Counted from the first letter of the stretch, positions 54,398-63,516 are shown. The stretch is DNA of 64,000 nt from Sphingomonas sp. LHG3406-1 (GCF_029637485.1 NZ_CP069128.1:2202001-2266000); one strand, 5' to 3'. Program-made: numbers and translations. Notes: generated by a model from the sequence alone, not told the origin.

Positions 54398-55176
54398 CAG
54401 GCGCGTCCGTCGAGGATCGCGTCGACCAGCTCGTAGTCGGCCTTCTTGTCGACATCGACGGCGGCGAGCGGATCGCTCATCACCACCACCTTGATGCGCG
54501 TCTTGAGCGTGCGGCTGAGGCCGGTTGCGGTCTGGTGGATGTTGCGCACCCGCAGCACCGCGCCGAGGAACAGCGGCAGGCCGAGCTGCAGCAGCACACG
54601 CCAGCCCTTCTTGCGGTCCTTCTCGATTGCGCGCCAGCGCTCAATTCCGGCCTTGGCGGCGGGCGTGCGCAGGGCGAACAGGTTGGCGCCGCTATACTGT
54701 TCCCGGCCGAAGCGCAGCCAAGTCCGCTGGGCGTTCGGGAAGCGGCCCATGAGGGTGGTGCGGCTGACCACCCCGATGCCGATATCGCACCCGCTGTCGG
54801 TCGCGACCCGAAGCACTTCGCGCACCATCTCGGGCGTCAGCAGCGCATGGTCGGCGGTGGTGACCAGCAGGGGAAAGGGCGTCGAGGGATCGTCGCAGAT
54901 ACGCAGCAGGGTGGCGGCGATGGTCTGGTCGGACGTCTCGACGATCACCCGCGGGTCGTCCGGAAGCACGCCATCGAAACGCTCCGGCTGCTGGGTCAGC
55001 ACGCGGATGCTCGCCACCTCTTCGACGGCCAGCAGGGCGCGGAGCGGCCGCAGCAGCATCGGCTCGCCCTTGATCGGCAGCAGCGGCTTGTAGTCGACGC
55101 CGAGACTGTCGGTCAGCGCGCAGCCGCCGGGCCGCGAGCCCGCCAGCATCAGCACGGTCCAGCGCTCCACGCTCAC
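54397..55176 (-). CDS. NTP transferase (sugar/alcohol-phosphate nucleotidyltransferase-like)
   Basis: A 259-residue GT-A fold nucleotidyltransferase: VLMLAGSRPGGCALTDSLGV carries the nucleotide loop, DYKPLLPIKGEPML the conserved lysine/product site, LLVTTADHALLTPEMV the metal-binding aspartate, and NLFALRTPAAKAGIERW follows. MobA/IspD-type enzymes activate alcohol or sugar phosphates with CTP or another NTP. It starts with GTG 55176, overlapping the upstream stop as GTGA, and its stop overlaps the HAD start. It probably makes the CDP-activated head group for the neighbouring transferase. Confidence 0.88.
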   Translation of the reverse strand: MSVERWTVLMLAGSRPGGCALTDSLGVDYKPLLPIKGEPMLLRPLRALLAVEEVASIRVLTQQPERFDGVLPDDPRVIVETSDQTIAATLLRICDDPSTPFPLLVTTADHALLTPEMVREVLRVATDSGCDIGIGVVSRTTLMGRFPNAQRTWLRFGREQYSGANLFALRTPAAKAGIERWRAIEKDRKKGWRVLLQLGLPLFLGAVLRVRNIHQTATGLSRTLKTRIKVVVMSDPLAAVDVDKKADYELVDAILDGRA

Positions 55177-56276
55177 GCGGCGTCGAGCCAGCTGGTGATC
55201 TTGCGTCCGCGCGCCGCCACGCCTTCGGCCTGCGCGAGGCGGACGCTGTGGAAGATGAGGCTCAGCACCGACCACAAAGCGACCAGTTCAATGCCCCAGT
55301 CGGGGCGGCCGAGCGCGAGGCAGGCGACCAGGATCACCATGTTCGGATTGCGGCGGGCAGTGACCAGCCGGAACTGGCTGTCGATCCGCTGCCAGACATG
55401 GATGTGCATCTTGAAGCGCCACTTGAACCAGCCCTCGATCAGCCGGCCGAGGACATAGGTGCCGACGATCACCGCCAGCAGGCCGCCCTTGTAGACTTCC
55501 TCCAGCTGGTGGCCGGCGGCGCCGAGGCCGTGCAGCCAGGCCCACCACCAGAAGGGCGGGTGGAGGAGATCGGTGCCATGGTCGAACACGTCGCCCCACT
55601 TGGACGACTGGCCGGTGCAGCGCGCGAGCTTCCCGTCCACCGTGTCGAGCACCATGAAGACGAAGCCGGTGGCGGTTCCGAGCCAATATTGGCCGACCCA
55701 GAAGAAATAGAAGGCGGCGACGCAGAAGAGAAGGCCGATCAGCGTCACCTGGTTGGGCGTCATGCCCGCCTGTGCCGCCCAGCGCGTCAGCCAGAAGGCC
55801 GGCCGCCGCCACAAGTAAAGGGTCAGGAGATCGGTCACGCCCTTGTAGCTGGCGTCGTAGAGCGCGCGCTCGACCGGCAGCGGGTCATCGGGGTCGAGCG
55901 GCATCACGAACGGCCGCTCGCGCTTGCGAAGCTCGAAATAGCTCAAGGAGGCCGTGCGGCCGTCGATCGGCTCGAGCCCCGGCGTGGCGAGGCCCTCACC
56001 GGCGGTGCCGGCGGGCAGGTGCGCCATGACCGGTTTCCCGTTGAGCATCAGCACGCTCCCCGGCCGCTGCTTCATCTCGGCGAGCCAGGCGGGATCCCAG
56101 GCGAACCCCATGTCGGCGAGGATCCGGCTACGGCCGATGTCCTCGGATCCGCCGACTGCGAGGCCGGCCTTGAGCGCGACCTGTTCGGCCCGCGCGCGGG
56201 CGGTCCGGCCGAACAGGCGCACCTCGGGATCGCCAAGGGGAAGGAACTGGATGAGGGAGGCGGACGTCTCGGCCAT
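55173..56276 (-). CDS. CDP-alcohol phosphatidyltransferase family enzyme with extra N-terminal domain
   Basis: A 367-residue protein. The C-terminal membrane domain has the full family motif (Asp211, Asp214-Gly215, Ala218-Arg219, Gly228, Asp232, Asp236; read as LDTVDGKLAR and KWGDVFDHGTD) and about six helices. The first 135 residues form a soluble domain (VRLFGRTARARAEQVALKAG, RPGSVLMLNGKPVMAHLPAG) that resembles a reduced nucleotidyltransferase-like module, as in fused IPCT/DIPPS enzymes. ATG 56276 fits. First gene of the operon, 103 bp from the divergent MlaE-type gene. Acceptor and head group unknown; inositol phosphate is one candidate. Confidence 0.88.
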   Translation of the reverse strand: MAETSASLIQFLPLGDPEVRLFGRTARARAEQVALKAGLAVGGSEDIGRSRILADMGFAWDPAWLAEMKQRPGSVLMLNGKPVMAHLPAGTAGEGLATPGLEPIDGRTASLSYFELRKRERPFVMPLDPDDPLPVERALYDASYKGVTDLLTLYLWRRPAFWLTRWAAQAGMTPNQVTLIGLLFCVAAFYFFWVGQYWLGTATGFVFMVLDTVDGKLARCTGQSSKWGDVFDHGTDLLHPPFWWWAWLHGLGAAGHQLEEVYKGGLLAVIVGTYVLGRLIEGWFKWRFKMHIHVWQRIDSQFRLVTARRNPNMVILVACLALGRPDWGIELVALWSVLSLIFHSVRLAQAEGVAARGRKITSWLDAA

Positions 56277-56379
56277 ATGAAACGAGCGCAAAGCGACAAA
56301 GCTTGGCAAGAACAAGGCAGAATGTGAGCGGCGCCGAGCGCTTGCCGTTGCACTTCTTTGCGGGCATGTCCCCGTAACG

Positions 56380-57465
56380 ATGGCATCGGCGGCACTGCCC
56401 GATACGGACGAGCATGTCTTCGCGCCCAGCGGTGCGTTGACGATTGGCCGCGTCGGCTCCACCCAGCGCGAGATCGATGCGGCGCCCGATCCGCTGACGA
56501 TCGACCTCTCCCGCATCGAGCGGATCGATACGGTCGGCGCCTGGCTGATCCACCGCACCGTCCGCGACCGCAACGCCACGGTGAAAGGTGCAAGCCGCGA
56601 CGTCGAGAACCTCCTTGAGCAGGTCGCCGAGGCCGATCACGGGGCAGAGACGATCCGGCCCAAGAAGACCAGCGCCATCGGCGAGCTGGGCGCCTGGACG
56701 ATCGAGAGCGGGCGCACCTTTGCCGGCCTGATCGGTTTCTTCGGCGCGACCCTGATGGGCTTCTTCGCGGTGCTCACACACCCCAGACGCTTCCGCTACA
56801 ATGCCGTCGTCCAGCAGTTCGACGTGGTTGGCGTGCGTGCGCTCGGGATCATCGGGCTGATGAGCCTTCTCATCGGCATCGTCATCGGCCAGCAGGGTGC
56901 GGTGCAGCTCCAGCAATTCGGCGCCGAAGTCTACACGATCAATCTCATCGGCCGCATCACCGTCCGCGAATTGGGGCCGCTGATGACCGCGATCATGGTC
57001 GCCGGCCGCTCGGGCTCGGCCTTCGCCGCCCAGATCGGGACGATGAAGATCACCGAGGAAGTGGATGCGATGCGGACCATCGGCGTGTCGCCGGTCGAGG
57101 CACTGGTGGTGCCGCGGGTGCTCTCGACCATCATCGTCATGCCGCTGCTCGCCTTCTGGGCGATGCTGACCGCGATCGTCGGCGGCGGCATCTTCTGCTG
57201 GGTCGGGCTGGAGATCCCGCCGCTCACCTACGTCCAGCGCATTTCCGAGGTGGTGCCGGCGACCGACCTGTGGGTCGGCCTCATCAAGGCGCCGGTGTTC
57301 GGCTTCATCATCGCGCTTGCCGGCTGCTTCCAGGGCATGCTCGTCGCCAACGATTCCGAGCAGGTCGGCCTCAAGACCACCGCCGCCGTCGTCCAGTCCA
57401 TCTTCCTGGTGATCGTGCTGGACGCCGTCTTCGCGGTCTTCTTCAGCTCGATCGGATGGATCTGA
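56380..57465 (+). CDS. MlaE-type ABC permease with N-terminal STAS domain
   Basis: A 361-residue protein in which an N-terminal STAS-like domain (about 1-95; LTIDLSRIERIDTVGAWLIH) is fused to an MlaE permease: FDVVGVRALGIIGLMSLLIG, GRITVRELGPLMTAIMVAGR, SGSAFAAQIGTMKITEEVDA and MRTIGVSPVEALVVPRVL. The fusion replaces a separate MlaB. With the next three genes it forms an inner-membrane lipid transporter of the Mla class. No Shine-Dalgarno is seen before ATG 56380. The stop overlaps the ATPase start (TGATG). Confidence 0.94.
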   Translation: MASAALPDTDEHVFAPSGALTIGRVGSTQREIDAAPDPLTIDLSRIERIDTVGAWLIHRTVRDRNATVKGASRDVENLLEQVAEADHGAETIRPKKTSAIGELGAWTIESGRTFAGLIGFFGATLMGFFAVLTHPRRFRYNAVVQQFDVVGVRALGIIGLMSLLIGIVIGQQGAVQLQQFGAEVYTINLIGRITVRELGPLMTAIMVAGRSGSAFAAQIGTMKITEEVDAMRTIGVSPVEALVVPRVLSTIIVMPLLAFWAMLTAIVGGGIFCWVGLEIPPLTYVQRISEVVPATDLWVGLIKAPVFGFIIALAGCFQGMLVANDSEQVGLKTTAAVVQSIFLVIVLDAVFAVFFSSIGWI

Positions 57466-58271
57466 TGAGCGTCATCTACCCGCAGTCCAGCCCGATCCTG
57501 CCGGAAGGCGAGGAGCCGATCATCCGCGTGCGCGGGCTGGAGAACCGCTTCGGCGACCAGCTCGTCCACCAGGACCTCGACCTCGATGTCCGTCGCGGCG
57601 AGATCATCGGCGTGGTCGGCGGCTCGGGCACCGGCAAGTCGGTCCTGATGCGCGCCATCATCGGCCTGCAGCGGCCGACTGCGGGCGAGGTCGAGGTGCT
57701 CGGTGAGAATATGGTCGACCGGCCGGAGGACGAGGCCAAGAACATCCGCCGCCGCTGGGGCATCCTGTTCCAGAACGGCGCCCTCTTCTCGACCCTGACC
57801 GTGGCCGAGAACGTGCAGGTGCCGATCCGCGAATATTTTCCCTTCATCAAGCCGCCGCTGCTGGACGAGATCGCCGGCTACAAGATCGCCATGTCCGGCC
57901 TGCCAGGCAATGCGGGAGCCAAGTATCCAAGCGAGCTGTCGGGCGGCATGAGGAAGCGCGCGGGGCTGGCGCGGGCGCTTGCGCTTGATCCCGAACTGCT
58001 CTTCCTCGACGAGCCGACCGCCGGCCTCGATCCGATCGGCGCGCAGGCCTTCGACCAGCTGATCCGCTCGCTTCAGAAGAGGCTCTACCTCACGGTCTTC
58101 CTCATCACTCACGACCTCGACAGCCTTTATGCCATCTGCGACCGGGTGGCGGTGCTGGCGGATGGCAAGGTCATCGCGGTCGACACCATCGATCGGCTGC
58201 TTCAGCTCGATCACCCCTGGATCCAGGAATATTTCAACGGACCCCGCGGCCGCGCCGCGGCGGCGGCATAG
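57465..58271 (+). CDS. MlaF-type ABC transporter ATP-binding protein
   Basis: A 268-residue ABC ATPase. Walker A GGSGTGKSVL, signature LSGGMRKRAGLARALALDPE, Walker B LLFLDEPTAGLDPI and the H-loop LITHDLDSL are intact. The SGGMRKR signature is characteristic of Mla/Mce ATPases. It powers lipid movement with the MlaE-type permease. ATG 57465 is used (overlap TGATG); an ATG nine bases upstream is possible. A 10-bp gap separates it from the MlaD-type gene. Confidence 0.95.
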   Translation: MSVIYPQSSPILPEGEEPIIRVRGLENRFGDQLVHQDLDLDVRRGEIIGVVGGSGTGKSVLMRAIIGLQRPTAGEVEVLGENMVDRPEDEAKNIRRRWGILFQNGALFSTLTVAENVQVPIREYFPFIKPPLLDEIAGYKIAMSGLPGNAGAKYPSELSGGMRKRAGLARALALDPELLFLDEPTAGLDPIGAQAFDQLIRSLQKRLYLTVFLITHDLDSLYAICDRVAVLADGKVIAVDTIDRLLQLDHPWIQEYFNGPRGRAAAAA

Positions 58272-58281
58272 CGAGAGCCCC

Positions 58282-59235
58282 ATGGAAACCCGCTCCAACC
58301 AGGTGCTCGTTGGCACCGTCGTCCTGGCCCTGCTCGTCGGCCTGCTGTTCTTCGCCGTGTGGATCGCCGGCCTCAACACCGAGAAGCGCAAGTGCTACGA
58401 CATCTACTTCAGTCAGGGTGTCGGCGGCCTCAACCGTGGCTCCAACGTCAGCTTCTCCGGTGTTCCGGTGGGTCAGATCACCCGCGTCTCGCTGCTTCCG
58501 GACCGGCCGGAGTTCGTGTGGGTGCGGATCGAGGTCGAGGAGTCGACCCCCGTGCTCCAGGGCACGACGGCGCAGATCAAGGGCGTCGGCTTTACCGGCG
58601 TTTCCGAGATCCAGCTCGACGGCGCGGTCAAGGGAGCCCGCCCGTTGACCCAGGTCGGTCCGCAGGGATGCCCGGTGGTGCCGAGCTCGGCCGGCGGGCT
58701 TGGTGCGCTGCTCAACTCGGCGCCCGAACTGCTTGAGCGGATCCAGCGTCTCACCGAGCGGCTGACGGAGCTGCTCAGCGACCGCAACCAGAACGCCATT
58801 TCCGACATCCTCGAGAATGTCGACCGCACCACCAGGGTGCTTGCGGACCGCGCGCCGGAGATCGCCGACACCGTCGCCGAAGCGCGGATCGCGGCGCGCA
58901 ACGCCGGTATCGCCGCCGACCGGGTGGCCCGTCTTGCCGAGAGCACGACGACCATGGTGGAACAGGATGCAAGGCCGGCCGCGCAGGACCTCCGCCGCTC
59001 GATGGAGTCGATCCGCCAGACCACCGCCAACATCGACGCACTGGTCGCCGATGCCCGGCCCGGCGTGCAGAACTTCTCCAAGTCGACGCTGCCCGAGATC
59101 AACCGGCTGGTTCGCGACCTTCGCGACCTCACCAGCAGCCTCGAAGGCGTTTCCAGCCGGCTCGAGCAGGGTGGCGTCACCGGCGTGCTCGGCGCGCCCA
59201 AACTCCCCGATCACAATCCCGGAAAGTCCCGCTGA
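58282..59235 (+). CDS. MlaD-type (MCE domain) lipid-binding protein
   Basis: A 317-residue protein: N-terminal anchor VLVGTVVLALLVGLLFFAVW, MCE domain about residues 40-120 (YDIYFSQGVGGLNRGSNVSF, GVPVGQITRVSLLPDRPEFV, IKGVGFTGVSEIQLDG), then a long predicted helical/coiled-coil region (LLERIQRLTERLTELLSDRN onward) to the C-terminus. MCE rings form periplasmic lipid channels. The stop overlaps the lipoprotein start (TGATG). Confidence 0.95.
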   Translation: METRSNQVLVGTVVLALLVGLLFFAVWIAGLNTEKRKCYDIYFSQGVGGLNRGSNVSFSGVPVGQITRVSLLPDRPEFVWVRIEVEESTPVLQGTTAQIKGVGFTGVSEIQLDGAVKGARPLTQVGPQGCPVVPSSAGGLGALLNSAPELLERIQRLTERLTELLSDRNQNAISDILENVDRTTRVLADRAPEIADTVAEARIAARNAGIAADRVARLAESTTTMVEQDARPAAQDLRRSMESIRQTTANIDALVADARPGVQNFSKSTLPEINRLVRDLRDLTSSLEGVSSRLEQGGVTGVLGAPKLPDHNPGKSR

Positions 59236-59804
59236 TGCGCTTTGCTCTCCTGCCCGCCGTCGCCGTTCTGGCCCTGTCCGGCTGCTTCGGCGGCGCCAAG
59301 GTGCCTGCGACCCTTCTGACGCTCACCCCAAGCGCGGCCGAGGCCACCTTCGACCGCGCCGGCGCAGCGGGGGAAGCGATCACCATCGAACTGCCGATCG
59401 CCTCCAAGGAGATCCGCCAGGTGCGCGTGCCCGTGCTCGAGGCCCCCGGACGGGTCACCTACGTGAAGGACCTCCAGTATATCGAAACGCCTGACCGCCT
59501 GTTCCAGCAGCTGTTGAGCGAGACAGTGCGGCGGACCACGAACCGCGTGGTGATAGACCCGCGCCAGACCGGCATCGATCCCGGCACCCGCGTCTCGGGC
59601 GTGATCCACCGCTTCGGCTATGACACGGCGACCGGCCAGGTCGTCGTCACCTATGACGCGACCGCAACCCGCGGCGCCACCGTCCAGACCCGCCGCTTCT
59701 CGGCCAGCGCCCCGGCCGACGGCACGGCCGCCACCGTCGGCCCTGCCATCAACGCCACCGCCAATTCGGTCGCCGCGCAGGTGGCGCGGTGGATCGGGAA
59801 CTAA
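59235..59804 (+). CDS. ABC-type transport auxiliary lipoprotein (PqiC/DUF330-like)
   Basis: A 189-residue lipoprotein (signal LLPAVAVLALSGC, Cys17). The mature part fits the ABC-type transport auxiliary lipoprotein family: ITIELPIASKEIRQVRVPVL, KDLQYIETPDRLFQQLLSET and VSGVIHRFGYDTATGQVVVT. Such proteins reach the outer membrane and complete an Mla/Pqi-type route in place of an MlaC-MlaA pathway. Fourth gene of the Mla-type operon, overlapping the MlaD-type stop. A cluster of hairpins follows. Confidence 0.92.
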   Translation: MRFALLPAVAVLALSGCFGGAKVPATLLTLTPSAAEATFDRAGAAGEAITIELPIASKEIRQVRVPVLEAPGRVTYVKDLQYIETPDRLFQQLLSETVRRTTNRVVIDPRQTGIDPGTRVSGVIHRFGYDTATGQVVVTYDATATRGATVQTRRFSASAPADGTAATVGPAINATANSVAAQVARWIGN

Positions 59805-59814
59805 GGTCGCCCGA

Positions 59815-59893
59815 CCTCCCCGTCAGCGAAGCAGACGGGGAGGAAGGCCGCTCCGCATAGCGGAGTGGTGGCGGGGCCAACCGCATCGCCACC
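59815..59893. repeat. Cluster of three palindromic hairpins
   Basis: CCTCCCCGTC/GACGGGGAGG (59815-59843, perfect 10 bp), CCGCTCCGC/GCGGAGTGG (59848-59868, one G-T pair) and GGTGGCG/CGCCACC (59867-59893) lie end to end between the convergent Mla operon and pepN. A repetitive element that probably ends both transcripts. Confidence 0.65.
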
Positions 59894-59959
59894 GCCCCTC
59901 CGCCGGCGCTTCGCGCTGCCACTTCCCATCCTTGCGCCGCAAAGAAGGGGAGTTTGCGA

Positions 59960-62557
59960 TCAGCCCAGACTCTTGCTCGCCAGCTCGAACACGTCCTTGC
60001 TGAGCCCAGGCTCGCCGAGGATCCGCTCCAGCGCGCCGCGCATCTTCGCCGCACGCCCTGGCTCGATCTTTCGCCAGCGGCCGAGCGGTGCCACGAAGCG
60101 CGCCGCCGTCTGCGGGTTGAGCTTGTCGGCCGCGACGATCATCTCGGCCAGCCAGTCGTAGCCGCGTCCGTCTTCCCGGTGGAAGGCCGACGGCGTGCCG
60201 GCGAAATTGCCGGCGAGCGCGCGCAGGCGGTTGGGGTTGGCGAGCGTGAAGGCCGGGTGGGCCGCCAGCCGCGTGACCGCGTCCAGCGTGGCTTCGCCCG
60301 GCACCGAAGCCTGCACCGCGAACCATTTGTCGATCACCAGCGGATCACTTTCGAAGCGGCGGTAGAAGTCGTCCAGCGCCGCCACGGCCTCGTCGCCGCC
60401 GAGCATCGCCAGCACCATCAGCGCCGACTGCCGGTCGGTCATCGTCCGCGCGCCTTCATACTGCCTGGCGGCGAGCGAGCGGCCGAGCGCCGGGTCGCCG
60501 GCCGCCAGCAGCGACAGGGTCGCCCCGCGCAGGCGGCGGTTGCCCTTGGCTTCGCCCGACAGGCTGTCGGGATCGGCGCGGCTTGCCCCCATGTAGGCGC
60601 GCGACAGATCGTCCTTGAGGCGCGTGCCGATCGCCCGGCGCATGGCCTCGCGCACCGCATGGACCCGCGCGGGATCGGCCGCGTCCAGCTTCTCGATGAG
60701 GATATTTTCGCCCGGTAGCGCGATGGCGTCGGCCTTGAAGGCGGCGTCCAGCACGTTGCTTCGGAGGGTCGCGCCGACCGCCGCCACCACCGCCGACGGG
60801 TCGAGCTCGGCCCCGTCAATCGCCGCCATCAGGTCGCGGGTCATCAGCTCCTGGCCGGCCTCGAAGCGAGCGAAGCTGTCGGTGTCGCTGACCGCCAGGG
60901 CCTCGATCTCGCCGGACCGTCGCTCCGCCTCGACGATCACCGGCGCCGAGAAGCCGCGGTTGATCGAGAGGTAGGCGGGCTCGGACACGCTGGCGAAGGG
61001 TTCGACCTGCTCGCCTGTCCGCAGCAGCACCAGCCGCTCGCCGACGATCTCGCGCCCGCTCGTCTGCCCGATCAGCGCCACTCGAAGCGGGACGACCATC
61101 GGCTGCTTGGCTGGCTGTCCGGGAGTCGCCGGCACTTCCTGCGACAGGTGCAGCGCGGCGCGGCCGTTCGCCTGCTCCAGCCGCGCGCGGACCCGCGGTG
61201 TGCCGGCCTGGCTGTACCACAGGCGGAATTGCTGCAGGTCGATCCCGCTCGCATCTTCCATCGCCCGCACGAAGTCCTCGCAGGTCACCGCCTGCCCGTC
61301 GTGGCGATTGAAGTAGAGATCGGTGCCCTTGCGATAGCGCTCCGCTCCGAGGATCGTGCGCAGCATGCGGATCACCTCGGCGCCCTTGTTGTAGACGGTC
61401 GCGGTGTAGAAATTGGCGATCTCGATGTAGCTGTCCGGCCGAATCGGATGCGCCAGCGGGCCGGCATCCTCCGGGAACTGCGCCGCACGCAGGGTGCGCA
61501 CCTGGTCGATCCGCTGGACCGCCTTCGACCCCATGTCCTCGCTGAAGCCCTGGTCGCGGAAGACGGTGAGGCCTTCCTTGAGGCTCAGCTGGAACCAGTC
61601 GCGGCAGGTGACGCGGTTGCCCGACCAGTTGTGGAAATATTCGTGCGCGACCACCGCCGCCACCGCATCGATGTCGGCGTCGCTCGCCGTTTCCGCGTCC
61701 GCCAGCACGTAGCGGGTGTTGAAGATGTTGAGGCCCTTGTTCTCCATCGCCCCAAAGTTGAAGTCGGATACAGCGACGATGTTGAACCGGTCGAGGTCAT
61801 ATTCCCGGCCATAGACCTCCTCGTCCCAGGCGAAGGCGTCCTTCAGCGCCTGCATGGCATGTGCGGTCTTGGGAAGGTCCGCCTCGCGCACCCAGATACC
61901 GAGCTCGACGCTGCGCCCGGTCATGGTGCGGAAGCGGTCGCGGTTGCAGGCGAGGTCGCCCGCGACGATCGCGAACAGATAGCTGGGCTTGGGGAAGGGG
62001 TCTTCCCACACGGCGAAGTGCCGGCCCTCGCCCGCATCGCCTTCTTCGATCGGATTGCCGTTCGACAGCAGCACCGGATAGCGCGCCTTGTCGGCGGTCA
62101 GCCGGACCCGGTAGCGGCTGAGCACGTCCGGCCGGTCCGGGAAGAAGGTGATGCGGCGGAAACCCTCGGCCTCGCACTGGGTGCAGAGGATTCCGCCCGA
62201 GGCGTAGAGCCCCATCAGCTGGCTGTTCTTCTCCGGCGCGATGGCGACCTCGGTCTCGACCGTGGCGCCGCCCCCGGCGATGTCGACCACCAGCCGGCCG
62301 TCCTCGATGCGCCCTTCCCGCGCTTCGCCGTCCACGCGAACGGACAGCAACTCCAGTTCCTCGCCGTCGAGCCGGAGCGGCCGGTCATGGTCGCCGTTGC
62401 GGGTGACGCTCAGCCGAGCCCGCACCACGGTGCGTGCGGGGTCGAGGTCGAAATCGAGCGCGATCTCGGGGACCAGCCAGTCGGGCGCCTGATAGTCCTC
62501 GCGGCGGATGACGGGGGGAGCGGCGGCGGCGTCCAACGCGGGGCGTACATCGAGCAT
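59960..62557 (-). CDS. pepN: Aminopeptidase N (M1 family)
   Basis: An 865-residue M1 zinc aminopeptidase of the E. coli PepN type. The exopeptidase motif GAMEN is at 269-273 and the zinc site HEYFH at 305-309, followed by NWSGNRVTCRDWFQLSLKEG with the third ligand Glu. Domain order is N-terminal beta domain, catalytic domain (about 190-440), a beta sandwich and a helical C-terminal bowl. It trims N-terminal residues from peptides in the cytoplasm. ATG 62557 gives the normal length; the frame upstream is shadow of the EamA gene. Confidence 0.97.
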   Translation of the reverse strand: MLDVRPALDAAAAPPVIRREDYQAPDWLVPEIALDFDLDPARTVVRARLSVTRNGDHDRPLRLDGEELELLSVRVDGEAREGRIEDGRLVVDIAGGGATVETEVAIAPEKNSQLMGLYASGGILCTQCEAEGFRRITFFPDRPDVLSRYRVRLTADKARYPVLLSNGNPIEEGDAGEGRHFAVWEDPFPKPSYLFAIVAGDLACNRDRFRTMTGRSVELGIWVREADLPKTAHAMQALKDAFAWDEEVYGREYDLDRFNIVAVSDFNFGAMENKGLNIFNTRYVLADAETASDADIDAVAAVVAHEYFHNWSGNRVTCRDWFQLSLKEGLTVFRDQGFSEDMGSKAVQRIDQVRTLRAAQFPEDAGPLAHPIRPDSYIEIANFYTATVYNKGAEVIRMLRTILGAERYRKGTDLYFNRHDGQAVTCEDFVRAMEDASGIDLQQFRLWYSQAGTPRVRARLEQANGRAALHLSQEVPATPGQPAKQPMVVPLRVALIGQTSGREIVGERLVLLRTGEQVEPFASVSEPAYLSINRGFSAPVIVEAERRSGEIEALAVSDTDSFARFEAGQELMTRDLMAAIDGAELDPSAVVAAVGATLRSNVLDAAFKADAIALPGENILIEKLDAADPARVHAVREAMRRAIGTRLKDDLSRAYMGASRADPDSLSGEAKGNRRLRGATLSLLAAGDPALGRSLAARQYEGARTMTDRQSALMVLAMLGGDEAVAALDDFYRRFESDPLVIDKWFAVQASVPGEATLDAVTRLAAHPAFTLANPNRLRALAGNFAGTPSAFHREDGRGYDWLAEMIVAADKLNPQTAARFVAPLGRWRKIEPGRAAKMRGALERILGEPGLSKDVFELASKSLG

Positions 62558-62598
62558 GGCGCAACGGTTAGTCACCCCGGCTGGCGAGGACAACCTTG

Positions 62599-63516
62599 CT
62601 AGTCGGCCGGCGGCGGGGGCGGGGCGGGACTCCGGCGTGCACCCAGCGCCAGCACCATGCCGCCGATCGCCAGCGCCGCACCGGCCGCCGCGAGCGGGGT
62701 CCAGCGATAGCCCTCGAGGCCGGTCGAGAGCGCCATGGCGACGATCGGTACCAGCGCCGAGCTGTAGGCCGCCTTGCCCGGCCCGATCTTGCGCACCACC
62801 GGAAAGTAGAGGCTGAAGCAGAGCGCCGAGGCGGCGAGCGCGAGATAGGTGAGGCCAAGCCAGTAGCCCGGTCGTGGATCGAGCACCGGCGGTCCGGCGA
62901 CCGCTACCGCCAGCAGCCCGTCGAACAGGGCCCCGGCCGCCATCGACCAGGCGAGCAGGGTGAGGATGGGAATGTGGCGCACCCGGTCGGTCGCCTGCGC
63001 CACGTTTGATGCCGCCGCGCCAAGCACGCCAAGCAGCGTCCAGCCGATCCCCGTCAGCACTGCGGCCGGGGCCACGTCCACCTTGCGCATCTCGTTCCAG
63101 AACAGGAGCGCGATGCCGGCGATGGCAATGGTCGAGCAGGCGAGGAAGCGCCCGTTCGGCCGCTGCCCGAGGAAGGCCCAGGCGAGCAGGCTGTTCGGGA
63201 TGAGCAGGAGGGCGAACACCGTCGCCACCAGCCCCGAGGTGATGAAATGCTCGGCGACATAGACTGCGTTGAAGTTCACGCAGAACTGGAACAGCCCGAT
63301 GAAGGCGACGATGCCCCAGTCCCGCCGTGCCAGGATCAGCGGCTCGTTCTTCCACTTGCAGATGGCGAACATGGCGGCGGCCGCGATGATGAACCGGTAG
63401 GTCACCGACCATTGCGGCGGCACCGTGCCCAGCTGGTCGCGGATGACGATCCAGGTCGACCCCCAGATCAGCGTGAAGATGATGAAGGGGAAGAGGACCC
63501 CGCGCTGCTGGCTCAC
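62599..63516 (-). CDS. EamA (DMT) family transporter
   Basis: A 305-residue permease with ten predicted helices arranged as two EamA repeats. The first repeat opens FPFIIFTLIWGSTWIVIRDQ and continues to LLIPNSLLAWAFLGQRPNGR; the second runs from VLTGIGWTLLGVLGAAASNV to SALVPIVAMALSTGLEGYRW. Substrates of such exporters are usually amino acids or metabolites. The start is GTG 63516, overlapping the threonine aldolase stop as GTGA, so it is translated after that gene and may export a related amino acid. It ends with a proline-rich tail. Confidence 0.92.
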   Translation of the reverse strand: MSQQRGVLFPFIIFTLIWGSTWIVIRDQLGTVPPQWSVTYRFIIAAAAMFAICKWKNEPLILARRDWGIVAFIGLFQFCVNFNAVYVAEHFITSGLVATVFALLLIPNSLLAWAFLGQRPNGRFLACSTIAIAGIALLFWNEMRKVDVAPAAVLTGIGWTLLGVLGAAASNVAQATDRVRHIPILTLLAWSMAAGALFDGLLAVAVAGPPVLDPRPGYWLGLTYLALAASALCFSLYFPVVRKIGPGKAAYSSALVPIVAMALSTGLEGYRWTPLAAAGAALAIGGMVLALGARRSPAPPPPPAD

